Positions 24,399 through 36,589 of a stretch of 64,000 bases of DNA are shown piece after piece. The stretch lies in NCBI RefSeq assembly GCF_003589595.1, contig NW_020656077.1:166670-230669 (forward strand), given 5' to 3'. Source of the DNA: Hyposmocoma kahamanoa. Lineage: Eukaryota > Arthropoda > Insecta > Lepidoptera > Cosmopterigidae. The stretch's first letter is position 1; every line of letters begins with the position of its first letter. Below the pieces are notes generated by a model that saw only the letters and a list, made by a program, of their open reading frames with translations, did no database searches and was not told the origin of the DNA. The translations under genes and the position numbers were made by a program.

Positions 24399-25547
24399 AA
24401 ATACTTGTTGGTATTTGAATGACAGAATAATTGGAATATTCGTTGTGTCACATTTAAATTACAATGCCTACCCAGAATAGTAATAAGTACAATAAATCAA
24501 TGTATTGCTGGCGGATATTTTATCGTTTATATTTTTGGTATATAAGACCTAAGTACATACCTAAATTTAAGGCAATTTAATACAATTGTTAAAGAATTTT
24601 ATATAAAGTGGAAAAGCTTATGACGTTGTAAACGTATTTCGCTTTAAATACACTAACAGTTATACTTTATGAGCCTTTTTCCTAACGCAACGCGGATTCC
24701 GGTTATTCTTTGATTCTGGTTACGTATCGATTATGTAACGTCGTCGTTCAGCAATGTACCGCTAGATGGCAGCACATTTACTGAAATTTCAATATAAGTA
24801 ACATCAAAACTTCTAGCTTGTAATAATAAGTATTAATGGTGTTGAACTTTCAACGATAATCGAACAGGGTAAAGTTTAAATTATATTAACAATCCAGACT
24901 TTGTTATTTCTTTTAAAATTTTTAACTACGACCAATCAATATCAAGATTTTGTAGTGTTTCAAATGAAGAATCTACGTGAGTTTTGGCGACATCGGCTCT
25001 GATAGTAATCGATACTTAAGGCACTTCTTTTGTTTTTTTCTTCCGTTGGCCAGAGCTATGTCTATATTCATGCACGCGGCACTCATTACACCATCACGTG
25101 CCAGTAATCCAGAGGCTAAAGAGCGCGATAGCTTCATTAAAGAAGTACACCCTTTGGACGGTAAAACTAACTGAGCCCGAAGAGATACTCCACGGCATTA
25201 CCCATTCCGCTGTCGGATCACCTCCCATTCGGGCATGATTTGCCTTGGTAAACTTGGTAGTATCTAAATAGGTTGCGGACTCAAGTCGGTCGAAGCAAGG
25301 AGAGCATGCACAGGTGGGGTTATTATTGCTTGGAGAGCGCATGTGTGTGTGGTGTCTTTCCCCAGACAATGGCATACATTTTGTACACCTGCACACGCAA
25401 TGACCTGTACAACGCCACAGATAATGCTGTGTCAGACGCTAAGTAGTCTAGTAGTCCTGACAAATATAAACGTCAAAGTAGACACGTCAAGAAGAATTAG
25501 CACAAACCAGTATCAGGAAATAAAAAAAATGTTTATAAAACATTGAC
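24399..25547. other. Unassigned DNA
   Basis: No gene or repeat recognised. Overlapping short frames on both strands at 24977-25546 have no motifs. Confidence 0.45.
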
Positions 25548-25860
25548 GATCGCGGTGGCCCTACGGTTAGTACTGTGAACAATTGATGTGGTGGAGATCC
25601 TGGATTCGATTCCTGGTAGGACTAATTTGGAAAATAAACTTTTCTAATTTGATTCTGGTCTGGGTGTCCTGGGTAGTGCTCTGTAGTTAACCGTTGCTTT
25701 GGTTCTGTCGGTGCCCTCACTTAGGTATCCACTATTTGTTTAGCACTTAGTACAAATAGTGGATACCTAAGTGAGGGAAGTACCCATTGTGTAGGGACTT
25801 CCTTAGTTTGAGATCAGTAATTGGTGTAACTGTGTGGTACATTATTATCATGTTTTTCTT
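25548..25860 (+). mobile_element. SINE-B copy with a hairpin insert
   Basis: The best-preserved SINE-B head here: an A-box-like GGTGGCCCTACGGTTAG (25555-25571) and a B-box-like GGATTCGATTCC (about 25602) resemble RNA polymerase III promoter elements of a tRNA. The body runs through AATTTGGAAAATAAACTTTT to TTAGTTTGAGATCAG. A perfect hairpin (25714-25777) interrupts the body between GTTCTGTCGGTG and GAAGTACCCATTG. Confidence 0.75.
25714..25777. repeat. Perfect 26-bp hairpin, 12-nt loop
   Basis: The arm 25714-25739 (starts CCCTCACTTAGGTATCC) is the exact reverse complement of 25752-25777. It lies within a SINE-B body that lacks this sequence in other copies. Confidence 0.95.
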
Positions 25861-26245
25861 TTCTTGGTCCGTTCTCTGGTTTTAACTACATTTGCGGATC
25901 GAAATCAAATAAATGCTGTATGATGTGTATTTACGTGGGTGTATTCTGATAAGAGCTTATTTCGTCTTTTTGTATGTGTATGAACTTTCTAATAATTCGG
26001 GATATATATAAAATTATTATTGTTTTAATAAAAACAATTCCTATGCAACTTTGTTTCAATGACAGAAAGTTAATTAAAAACAACCCTATTTATATATGTG
26101 TGTGTAGTAAAATCCGTATGACAAGTAAAAGACGTCATGCCTTATTGAGAAAAAAAACTACACTTTTTTAAGTTTTTTGACCACCATGAAATTAAATTAT
26201 TTTTCTGAAATTACTCCATTAGTTTGTTATAATTATTAATACAAA

Positions 26246-26460
26246 AAGTCGTAAAAACTAAAAACAAACATCTGCAACAAGTACATAGAAAAATTCATAA
26301 AGTCCGCTAGTTTGTCCCGTGGCTTAGTTTAATTGGCTGGCATAGCGTCTGACACGGTTTACTGGAAGACGTTGGTTCGAATCTTTCGATTCGATTCGAT
26401 TTTTGTATTTTATAATCTTTGTATTTATATAACAAACCACACTTTTCTTTAATGAATTAA
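26246..26460 (+). mobile_element. SINE-C copy
   Basis: A tRNA-like head: A-box-like TGGCTTAGTTTAATTGG (about 26320) and B-box-like GTTGGTTCGAATC (about 26371). It is preceded by the family word CATCTGCAACAAGTACATAG. The usual CAGCCGGATCGAA after the B-box is replaced by a short TTCGA/ATTCG repeat (26384-26400). Related copies are at 51496 and 52205. Confidence 0.75.
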
Positions 26461-26867
26461 AAATAATCTTAGCGTATACTGTGGCAAAACAAAACTACGT
26501 CTCAGCCCCATTTGAAAAAGCGTCGAAGATTCGAGAAAGAGCGGAAAGAAATAAGAGAGTTCTCTAAACATCAAGTTCAAAGCGCACGTTTCGATAATAT
26601 CAATAGTCCGTGCGAATTGTCTAAAGTTTATTACCTACGCGTACTCAAAGGTTACACCATTAATTCATATAGACGCATCGAATAAGCGTTTGATTCATAG
26701 CCCTCTTAAGGGGAAATGATTAGGTCTAGTGTTTAACAGGTTAAAAATTTAAGCAATTTATAACGAAAAAGTTTGCAGGTATCTTACTTAGAGGAGATGT
26801 CACAGTATGCATAAAATATGAGTCAGACATTTTAATAATTCCATTTCTATTTGGCTTAGAGCTATAG

Positions 26868-27125
26868 TTAGTAGTAGTAGAGCTTCTTGTGAAAGAGTTC
26901 GTCCAGGGAAGTAATGCTGCTATTTCTGCCACCAAGCATTAACGAGAGCAATACTGCGTTCCAGTTTTGAAGGGTAAGGGTGTTGATGAAACTACAGGCA
27001 CATGGGACTTTTCAACTTACGTCTCAAGGCTTTTGATCTGCGTGGCACTGCAGCTATTGTGGACAGATCGCTTACCACCTGACACACAACTAGTTCGTTC
27101 CGCAATTTGGTAGCATGAAAAAACC
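26868..27125 (+). repeat. Family A copy
   Basis: It starts AGTAGTAGTAGAGC and ends at an A run after GGTAGCATGAA. The middle is shortened near 27030-27045 (AAGGCTTTTGATC), an internal deletion relative to other copies. Confidence 0.75.
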
Positions 27126-27604
27126 CTGAAAATAAAATATTAAATCATAATTTTGCAGTATATAAAAAATAAAAGAGTTTTAGGGTATTCGGAAGACCTT
27201 AAAAACATTAAAGAGAATATTAATATAATAATTCTTACATTTCGAATACTAAGTATGACTGTACTCAGAAAGTATGAGTGGTCCTTAAGTTAGCGAAGGT
27301 GGGTCAATGCATCGAGTGTAGGTAATGCAAAGAGAATGTTGCGAATGTATGTCAAAGTTCATCTACTCCGCAGTCCCATATGGCAAGGCATTCGGGATTC
27401 CTAGCCTTGTAGTTTTTACCAATGCTCGGTTATTACAGGAGGAATATTCTAGACAATTTTAATACTGGAAACGTTTTGATTTGCCCTGTCTTGTGACATA
27501 CTTACACGGGTTTTGCGTTTATATAGTCACATGTTATTAAGGATTTTTTATGTTCATTGCGTTTTGAATCTAATTACTTAGGTAGGTAAGTTTAAACCTT
27601 TGAC
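27126..27604. other. Unassigned DNA
   Basis: No gene or repeat recognised. Confidence 0.45.
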
Positions 27605-27842
27605 ACTTAATAATAATGTGCCAGACAATCACACTAATTGCCAGGTCTCAAAATTAGGGAATTCGCTGTATTTTGAATACCAGAGAAACGGAATTTACTC
27701 AAAGGCCAGTTTACCCAGCATAATCAGATCATAACAAATTTAGAAAATTCGTATCCCAAATTGGTCCTACCGGGAATCGAACCCAGGACCTTCACACCCG
27801 GCGTTCACAGTGCAAACCGTTAGGCCACCGGGGTCGTCTTGA
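27605..27842 (-). mobile_element. SINE-B copy
   Basis: On the - strand, the head (A-box-like GGTGGCCTAACGGTTTG, B-box-like GGGTTCGATTCCCGG) is at the right end. The body runs left through AATTTGGGATACG to the GGGAATT and GCCAGACAATCACAC block. This copy is complete relative to the others and carries no large insert. Confidence 0.8.
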
Positions 27843-27934
27843 CTCCTAGAATAGTATTCAGTCACACAATAGTCACAGTAAAAAAAGTGTTTGAAATAAA
27901 CAATATGTTCTAAGGTGATAATGAAACTTTGACA

Positions 27935-28150
27935 ACCTTGCTGGCGCGTAGGTTTGTGAGCCCTGGATAAGGAGTTCCAGGGTTCGATTCCCTGTTGGGC
28001 TAATTTGGGATGTGAACTTTCCTAAATTGGTTCGGATTTGCGCATTCTGGGTAGTGTTCCGGGATGTATTCGGGTAATTTTCAGGTTAGTTGGCTCTACC
28101 TAATTTCGGTGGCAATTTTTATATTTTATATGATTCGATACAATTATTAT
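27935..28150 (+). mobile_element. SINE-B-like copy, variant tail
   Basis: Head GACAACCTTGCTGGCGCG, B-box-like GGGTTCGATTCCCTG, then AATTTGGGATGTGAACTTTC. After the 'CATTCTGGGTAGTG' block the tail differs from other SINE-B copies: GGTAATTTTCAGGTTAGTTG and CTAATTTCGGTGGCAATTTT, which is shared with 44410-44635. This may be a separate subfamily, lying head-to-head with the copy at 27605. Confidence 0.65.
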
Positions 28151-28759
28151 TCATTTGTTGCAGTTATACAAAGCTTGCAGCAACAACAACTAATTAATAA
28201 AAATAATGTTATATAATATTTATTCACATAAATAACATTTGCTGGTAGGTACGTACAGAATCATTGTAATAATTAAGCCATTCCCTGGCTCTTAAACTAA
28301 GAAAACCTAAATAAACAGTACATGCAGAAATAATAAATAAATAAACATGAATTCGAACACAGTATTTTTGAATTTAATCATGTTGATTGATTCAATTAAG
28401 AATTCGAAAAACATGCAAACATAATCCGGCGTAGTCGTTTCTTTCAGTGAGGTCATCAGCAAATTGTTAAATCATTTAGATCAACGTTTTCTCGGATATG
28501 GGCATTTTAGCTTACCTCTCGCGCAAGATCGAAGTGTCATCAGCATTAACATAAGCCCCGCGCCCTCGAACACGTAATAAAACAATAATTAAATCCGCCC
28601 CATGTAGAGAGGGTCACGAATAAATCCAATTTGCCTTTACGACTGTCCCTTATTCAACACTCTTCTTACACTTTACCTACAATCTAGGATACTATAAAAA
28701 AACGGTAGATTTTTAATTTTATTTAAAACATAATACTATTAGAACTTAGACAGTTTCTT
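28151..28759. other. Unassigned DNA
   Basis: No gene or repeat recognised. Confidence 0.45.
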
Positions 28760-28764
28760 AGAAA

Positions 28765-28945
28765 CATGATAGAAGGGGGAATATCGAAGGAAAGAGACGC
28801 TAAGGAAAACCGAGACGAAGTTATTTAGATCAGATAAAGGAAAAAGTTGATGTCGTGTTGTATCAGGAAATCAATCAAGCGTTAAACAGACACCGGCACC
28901 GACAAGAGCCTAGCCCTTAAATAAGAAGAAGAGGAAGAAGACTCT
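28765..28945 (+). pseudogene. RTE-type LINE C-terminal fragment
   Basis: From 28811 the + strand reads RSYLDQIKEKVDVVLYQEIN, then a short His/Arg-rich end and a stop at 28919. Upstream (28765-28810) the matching Gly/Lys/Arg-rich segment is in another frame, so at least one frameshift is present. The pattern 'RRSYLDQI..' shortly before the stop is how the endonuclease-reverse transcriptase proteins of lepidopteran RTE-like elements end. After the stop comes a GAAGAA-type simple repeat (28924-28942), a plausible 3' tail. Only the last 50 or so codons remain, as expected of 5' truncation during target-primed reverse transcription. Confidence 0.6.
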
Positions 28946-31900
28946 TAGAACTGAGAACTCCATTACTTTTCTAATTATAAACTAGTTTATTTATTGTCAC
29001 GTGCTTGCAGAAAATTCGTTATTTGTGGAATTATATTATATCACTGAATCAAAACTGAGGACGGCTTAATAAAACTATTATAGTAAAGAAAATTCTTCAA
29101 AATTTAGTCTATTTTCATATACCTATTCGAGTTGCTTATCAATCGACGGGTCCCAAGTTCCATGTGCATCACAGCTAAAACGAAAATGTGAAAGTTGTTA
29201 AGGCAAACGTCTGGGACTCGTTAGCTGTCATTAACTGTCATTAAAACGGCCAGACTGTCATTAAGGCTGCCGTAAACTGGTGCCGGGGTTAACACGACTC
29301 GCTGGGGATTTTTCGCGCCTCGTCTCTTTGTCTTACGACTTCTGGAAGGATTACACAGGTTACTTCACTTTCTTAATGTGTTTAACTTTACAAATTCGCT
29401 GCTTTATTATATTCGTGTCTTTATCCATGATTCAGTGAAGAATTAACTTCCAGGTATGTTGTGATGAAGCGTAATCTTTTTTTATTTTAATACCATTTTC
29501 ATTATTCAACTTTAATAGGTACTCAATTCTCTATAAGACATTTCAAAGTGACATAAAAACACGTTAGTTACAAAAACACTCATTCAAAATAATAGAAGTC
29601 TCAACAAAGAGACGTTAACAATGATCCGGGTCTCATAAACGACATTCTCACATCAAAACGAAATGGAAATCGAATATCTACTCACGCCTTTTTCCTAAAG
29701 GTATTTTCTGATAACAACGCTCTTTCAATATGAAGCATCCGTAACAATGCAGCGGACCCATTATGAAGCACTGATTCTACCTTATATGAGATAGAACGCT
29801 TTTTTTGAGTATTTCATTTGTGACCTTACAACCTATCTGCGATGGGACATCAATACGAGCGATAATCAACCTAAGGACAGAGCCTCATAAAGTCCAAATA
29901 TTAGCGATTCCATTTAACACAGCGGATATAAAGGAAAGTGGGTTCTGAAGGGATGGCGTTACAACAGATATTGCTTGGACCGATTTAAAAAAAAAGTTGG
30001 AAAAGGAATGCCAGTCGAAGTCAGTGTCGACGCGTTGTTTAGTAAAATGTGCAATCATATAGAAAAGAGGAATGGACAAAAAGCTGTATTATCCGATATT
30101 ATTATACAGGATGCGATTGTTCGCGCGATCTGGTGCGAAAAAATTCGCGTCAGAGACGTTAGGTGCGCAGACATTTATTTCGTTTTCGAATTCTCGAATC
30201 GAGAGTGGCAGTTTAATTGATCGATTATGGAATCGGGTGACGATGTCTCGGGTCCGAATGGCATGATTTTTGCATCGTCCCCGAAGAATGTTCTGCCTCA
30301 TTATGACTTTAGAGGTATATATAGTAAGGTTTAATGCGGTGTCATTGTGATTTCAATTAATAAATAACTGCTTGCTAAATCACTAAGTGTATTATTTTAT
30401 TCTAAACACAAATATTTAAATTAAAATTCTACAAGATATGTTCCGATCCGTCATTTGTTCAAAAGTCATTTGAAACGTTTCATAAAAGGAAGTCAATATT
30501 GCATTCGGCGGTCGGATATAAAAATAAAACATGGCGGGCGGCGGTCATTCCCTACTTATTATTTATCAATTGTATAAATTATTGAATAGGACTATCCTTT
30601 AGTGCGGGAGTGGTCGTCTTGACCCCTGAAATGGTTTTGTAGATGCAGGGGTCACTTTTACGAGCGGCCCGCCTGTGCCGATATCTCGATTTATCGTTAC
30701 ACTAGAATTTCTCGTAGAGTTTCTGTGCATTGCGTTTTACTACGCGCACTTTGGTATTTTATATTCATCTCGTACGTGACTGAGTATATAATTACTACGA
30801 AATGTGTATGTATTCCGATTGTAACTTGGATATAGGTATATTTTTATCATTCAAACACCCCTGTCGTACCTATATTAGCATAATTGTAGAAAGAAATCAT
30901 CGTCTACTAACTTTATCTTGTGTATCGTATATATAATTTATTGTTTTCGTATTTAATACTGAGTTTATTATCAGTAATATTTTATTATGTAATGGCGAAA
31001 TTTGTTATTTTATTATCTAATAGTAAAAATTGGTATCACTCCTTCATTCACGTCAATGTATTCAGAAAACGATGTTCCGGTAAATTCCAAGAGAATCATC
31101 ATAAGTTTCCGCAAGGAATTGAAAACGTCCCCTCAATGACCTCAAATGAACCCTCAAAAACCGAAGGAACCATTGATCCTAATCCTTAAAACAGTGAGCT
31201 CCAAGTCAATTGCTTCGCTTTCTATGGTACACTCATAAACAGAAAGCGATTTTTCTCAGTAGTAGTTTAAACTCGAGTTTCAATAGTAGTTCATTCTCTA
31301 AGTATACAAGTATTAGAGACGTCTTTCGTATTTATGTGTATAATTTATTAGTACGTTGATATTGACATAGTATAAGGATACTCAAAGAGTTTTAAAAAGC
31401 GGCCATATTCGCGCTAGTGATCATGAGTGTTTCATATTTAGTTGTACAAAATCAATCGAAGGTGTAGAAAGAAAAGAAAAATTCGTTTTCTCTTCCAAAT
31501 TGGAGCACACAACAAGGCCATTGTCTTAACCCAAAATCGAATCCTCTAAAAATGCATCAGATAGTCCAAGATCCACGGTTATGTCTCATAAAACGCCGAA
31601 GGTCCGATTAACGTCACACGACCTCTATCAACAACTATTAAATGGAGTTTTACCTCAGTGAAATTGCTATTTGCGGCGCTTACTGCAGTTTTAGGATCAA
31701 CACGATTTAACAAGCTTTTTGTCCACTATCATAAGCAGGCACAGACTACTGTACAATATAATACAATAGTTGGAAAAAAAAGGCGATGAGACAAAATTTG
31801 GTGATAAGGGATGTAAGCTGAACAATCAGTAGGTTCTGTGTGCTGCATGAACAAATCGATACATTCAATGAACAATACTCGGACTTAATTTTTTGGTCAT

Positions 31901-32586
31901 TTTTCTGTTATATTTGTAAACAGCCTTATTTATTTACTAATATTATGCTCTCCGAATATTGTGAAAAAGAAAATAATGAAACAAAAAACAAAATAAAAAT
32001 AGAACAGATATTAAGTTGACGTATTGTTCATTAAAGGAATCGAAATAGAAATATAAAGAAGGACAACTAAATATATAAATTGTCCTCTCTAATTTTGTTA
32101 TTCAGTCCAAGAAACAGGGTCGATGGAAAATGGCTAGTAGTGGGATACAACAGACTTATAATAATAATAATTTAAATTCACATTTAAAAATTAAAGGCCT
32201 TGAGAGAGGCGAGAGTCAAAAATAGGTAATAATAATAAAAATTAATTCCAGTCAGCTCCGCTAGCAGCTTGAGGTGGTTGGATTTCTGTGACATGTCGCC
32301 AGCACAAATGCAGAAGGCCATCCTGCTCGATACCGCATGTATTATTCGCTGGTTCTTAAACATGAGTCCCTGGCCCTGCACGACTGTGCCATTGCCGGGG
32401 AATATCGCCTCTCCCATTTAAAAATTCACATGGGACAGGTGACAGTCTAGAATAGATATCTAAAATAACAATAATAACGCCATCAGACGACATTAATAAT
32501 TGTCTGCCATCACCTTAGATTGCTACAGCCAGATGGTGTTTTGCTAGTTAAGCCCACGCTAGCGCTATCCGCATATCACCGTCATC
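28946..32586. other. Unassigned AT-rich DNA
   Basis: No gene recognised. CTGTCATTAA occurs three times at 29226-29268. Between 29975 and 30301 open frames overlap on both strands, the mark of chance openness in CpG-rich sequence; none has a motif. An 89-codon frame at 30920-31189 is also unassigned. Confidence 0.5.
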
Positions 32587-32587
32587 C

Positions 32588-32896
32588 ATACTTTTTTTTT
32601 ATAATATCAAGTGACGGGTCGAACAAGTCGTCTACCTTATGGTAATCTACACGCCTGTCCGTAATAGTTGCAGTGCCACTTAGAGCTTTAAATCGCAAAA
32701 GTTTGAGGGCACTGCTACTGGGCCCGTCACTATGAGACATAAGTTCACAAGACTCATGTACTTGTAATGTCACCAGCACCCTTACCCTTCGAAACCGGAA
32801 CACTGTAATGCGACATTACTGCTTGGTAACTGAAATAGGCAAGGTGGCAGGTTTCCCTGGACGAACTCTCTCACAAGGAGCTCTACTCCTACTAAA
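32588..32896 (-). repeat. Family A copy, near full length
   Basis: It runs from the T-rich tail complement and AATATCAAGTGACGGGTCGA to AAGGAGCTCTACTCCTACT. All family blocks are present in order, so it is a good reference copy. Confidence 0.8.
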
Positions 32897-33780
32897 AATA
32901 CCGAAAGAGATAATAAATAATAACCAATAATAATAACAACATTACCTTACAAAAAGCTGTAATTTTAAATGCATGCCGAATAGTCAGAAAGTTCACACAG
33001 ATAGAAGAAGACGAAGTGAGCTCTTATTACATAGATATACATACCCTCCACATGGATACATGTTATATTGCATTTAGTTGATTTTGTTCTGTACACATAG
33101 TCAAAGACCTGAGAAAAGAAAAACAAATATTAATGATAAAAGTTTTATTATAGTATAGACAACAGGAATATAGGAATGGTAGACGATGCCCATAGTTTGG
33201 AATTAATTAATTATCCCGTTTATGGACGGTTATGGTATTTACCGTGGAATTAAATATCAGGATATGATAGTACGCCGTTCTGGATAGTACTTCGTTTCGC
33301 TATATGGATCTTAAAATGTCAGCACGGGCCTTGCGATTTCCAAGTGCTTTCTGTGTAGTTGCCGACTACTGCTTTTCCGTAGAGAAGTGTTTATGAAATA
33401 CTGGCTTTCTTTGCATTGAATTCAGTGACATACATTGAACATTTCTGTCGTCCACTAACTAAAACGTGATCAAGTGACATGCGTTTTAAACAGCGTAAGA
33501 TAGACATCAAAATTCTCAATTTGAAAACAATTAAAATTAGTTAATGTATCGGCTATATCGGAACTTACCCTAATGATGCTTAGCTGAAGTATCTTTAAAC
33601 ATTTCAATATTCTAAAACTGGGTTATGGTTTTTTATGATATTTCAAAAATGATTTTGACATTTTATATTGACTCAACATAAGCACTATGTAAAGTAGTGA
33701 TATTTTTGTGTGCGGTTCTATTTCATTATATTTCTGTCCATGGAACTGGATTTTTTGCAGTACCTAATAATGAATAATGT
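32897..33780. other. Unassigned DNA
   Basis: No gene or repeat recognised. Confidence 0.45.
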
Positions 33781-34090
33781 ATCAACATCATCCACCCTTT
33801 TATACGTCCCGCTGCTGGGCACGGGTCGCCTTTCAGACGAGGGTTTAGGCCATAGTCCGCCACTGGTCCAATGCGGGTAGGGGACTTCACACGTTTTCCG
33901 AGGGTTGCGAACCTTCTTCGGCGTGCAGGTTTAATCACGATGTTTTCGTTCATCGAAAAGCTCATTATAAATTTCAAATTAAATTTCGCACATAAATTCC
34001 GAGAAACTCAGAGGTACGAGTCCGGATTCGAACCCACGACCCTCTGCTTGAGAGGCAGTAGGTGAAACCATTAGGCTACCACAGCTTTAT
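33781..34090 (-). mobile_element. Lepidopteran-type tRNA-headed SINE
   Basis: Read on the - strand, the head has an A-box-like GGTAGCCTAATGGTTT (34066-34080), an anticodon-like stretch, and a B-box GGTTCGAATCC (34024-34034). The body runs left through CTCTGAGTTTCTCGG, a 'GATGAAC..AAACATCGTG' block, and ends with CGTGCCCAGCAGCGGGACGT near 33810. The CTGCTGGGCA block and this head are very familiar from moth and butterfly genomes. Related CTGCTGGGYATAGGCC words occur at 45313 and 50466. The copy looks complete and only moderately diverged. Confidence 0.8.
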
Positions 34091-34634
34091 GTGTCAACAA
34101 TTAAGTTCTAATATGCACATAAAACCTGTTTATGAACGCTCATATTTTTTATAAAATTATTATAAAATATATTGAAAAGACATTCATGAAGCTCAATTAA
34201 AGTTCAGGTGCTTCTTGTTTATCGTGAGACTCCACACACGTTTGATATTACTCAAGTAAGCCTATATGTTAGTGACAAGCGTAGCGAAGGCGGGTAATGA
34301 AAGTTTTGAACCACTATTATCACGCCAGAGTTTGAGTAGGGATGTGGATGAGAGTGTATTTAGTTTCGTGGTGTTAGCGAGTCAAATCGATACCAGTTGT
34401 ACAATCAATTGGATGTAGTTAAACAAAAAGGATCTAATGCACATCCAGCCACTTTCGAGATATGGCAGTTTGAAGTTTAAAAGTGTTTCTCACTCTTGTT
34501 TTACTTTCAAAACTTATAATGACATGTAACTCCAGAGATATTCATTTATGTTTGTATGTCGGATTTTTTTGCTGATCTAAGAGGTTAGACTTGTGGATTG
34601 GATCCTTTTTGCTTAACTGCGTCCAATTACAACC
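34091..34634. other. Unassigned DNA
   Basis: No gene or repeat recognised. Confidence 0.45.
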
Positions 34635-34950
34635 AGTAGTAGCAGTAGAGCTCCTTGTGAAAGAGTTCGTCCAGGGAAGTACTGCCACCTTACCTATTTA
34701 AGCCGCCAAGCAGTAATGTCAACATTACTGTGTTCCAGTTTTGAAGGGTAAGGGTGCTGGTGAAATTAGGGGCACATGGGACTTGTCAACTTATATAACA
34801 GGGTGACGGGCGCAGTGGCAGTGCCCCTAAGATCTTTGCGTTTAATAATATAAAATCTGAGTGGCACTGCAACTGTTACGGATAGGCGTGTCGCTTACCA
34901 CCAGGCGCACGACTTATTCGTCCCGTCACTTGGTATTATAAAAAACAAAA
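34635..34950 (+). repeat. Family A copy, near full length
   Basis: It starts AGTAGTAGCAGTAGAGCTCC and ends CCCGTCACTTGGTATTATAA plus an A run. The start has a weak resemblance to an A-box/B-box pair (TAGCAGTAGAGC, then GAGTTCGTCC 22 bp on), which would fit a SINE, but the spacing is short. A small duplication near 34845 interrupts the GCGTTTAA/AAATCTGAG junction. Confidence 0.8.
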
Positions 34951-36020
34951 AATCAAAGGAACTGGCTTATAATTTATTGTAGACCGTCTTATGACGATTA
35001 TATATATATTGTTAAGTATTAATAGCTTTATTAATTTCGTTTATTGCTTAAAGATAATGTAATTATATTTGACACAATTTAAAAAGTGTTTAAGTTTAAA
35101 AGTTTTTATACATACAAAACATTACATTTATTTTAAGTTTATTTATACATTATCTTCATTAAAGCTGTAAATAATCCCCAAGACTTCGGGTATCAGTAAC
35201 ATTATTCCCGCCAGTGACTTATTACTGAAGAACCAGTCTCATTGCGTACGCGCATAAAACTGCAATTTTTATCGATTGCCGACGTTGATTGACGGTTCCC
35301 GCTGCGTTCCCCCTCTCGCAAATATGCGCTTTTTACCTATTCGCTTCACTTTTTGGCATATAATGAATATTATATTGTTATAAACGTACGTTATTATACT
35401 GTTCTTATGTCGCAATATAAAGATCGAAAATGGAGATGTTATAATTACTCTTTCCTTTAGTTAGACGTCGATTGCTTTAAGATATTTTAGGTAGATCTTT
35501 GGACTGTTCTGCAGGATAACAAAAAGTAACTCTAAAATTTAACTTTTAAGAACCAATCTCCAGAAACAGCGCAAAATCTCGTGTAACTTCATTTATAAAA
35601 ATTTATGGATCAGCACAGCACGAAAAACTAACTAAAAAAAGACATGTTATAGAATTTACAAATTTGAAATAAACAAAAATACTAAGAAAAATCCGGCACT
35701 AGTCTAGTTTTTAAAAGTGCAGTGGTGGCGATGTGTCCATCAATGTTAAGGCGGGGGTCAGTGGATAGCCGAATTATGTAAAGTGTCCGGTCATTACGGT
35801 CCGTGTCTGACGGCTCTATCTTTAATCCCTACCGTGAGTACGTGGTTTTGGTACTTGATATTTTCGTATTATATCGACTTTACATCTACTTTTATTTCAA
35901 TGGTACTTGGTATGCTGACATGTATTAAATAAATAGGCTTGTTTTGGTCTATTTAAGATTGAATTGTTGCAATTTGTAACTTCGTATCAATATTACCTTG
36001 TTGCATAATAAATTATATAT
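34951..36020. other. Unassigned DNA
   Basis: No gene or repeat recognised. Confidence 0.45.
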
Positions 36021-36287
36021 TTTTTTATAATACTAAGCGTTGGGACGGACAAGTTGTGTGCCTGGTGGTAGGGACACGCCTATCCCTATCAATTGCAGTG
36101 CCACTCAGAGCTTTAAATTGCAAAGATTTGAGGGGCATAGCCACCGTGCCCGTCACCCTGAGACATAAGTTGACAAGTCCCATGTACCTGTAATTTCACC
36201 AGCACCCTTACCCTTCGAAACCGGAACGCAGTAATGCTCACATTACTGCTTGGCGGCAGTAATAGGTAAGGTAGCAGTACTTCTATC
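36021..36287 (-). repeat. Family A copy
   Basis: It starts with TTTTTTATAATACTAAGCG (diverged tail end) and runs to GGTAGCAGTACTTC. The last 40 or so bases of the family 5' end are missing. Confidence 0.75.
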
Positions 36288-36589
36288 TTTTGTCTTTAAG
36301 ACTTGTTCAAGTTGTTTTTTAACTTAATTACCCCAAGTTTATATACTTATTAATAAAGTTTGTACTTTAAATATATCATTTGTTATAATACACATAATAA
36401 TTGTAGTTATTATAATCCAAAAAAAATGAGAAAAGTGTTGAGAAATAAGTAAGAATTATTATAACATTTATAACATGTTGTCAAAGACGTCTTGCGTGAA
36501 TATTTATTTCACATCATTTGTTGTCAATTTGGGTATCTTAAGAATAAAGGTAAATATTAATAATAAAAAAGTGCATTAAGTATCAAAAG

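Noticed and set aside
26320..26385. tRNA gene
   Set aside because: A- and B-box-like words are present, but the cloverleaf does not close and the sequence is repeated in SINE-C copies, so it is a SINE head. The same applies to the heads at 25555, 27820, 34030-34080, 42430-42492 and 45129.
29975..30301. Coding gene suggested by overlapping open frames
   Set aside because: Frames are open on both strands and in several phases at once, which reflects CpG-rich composition and not coding selection.
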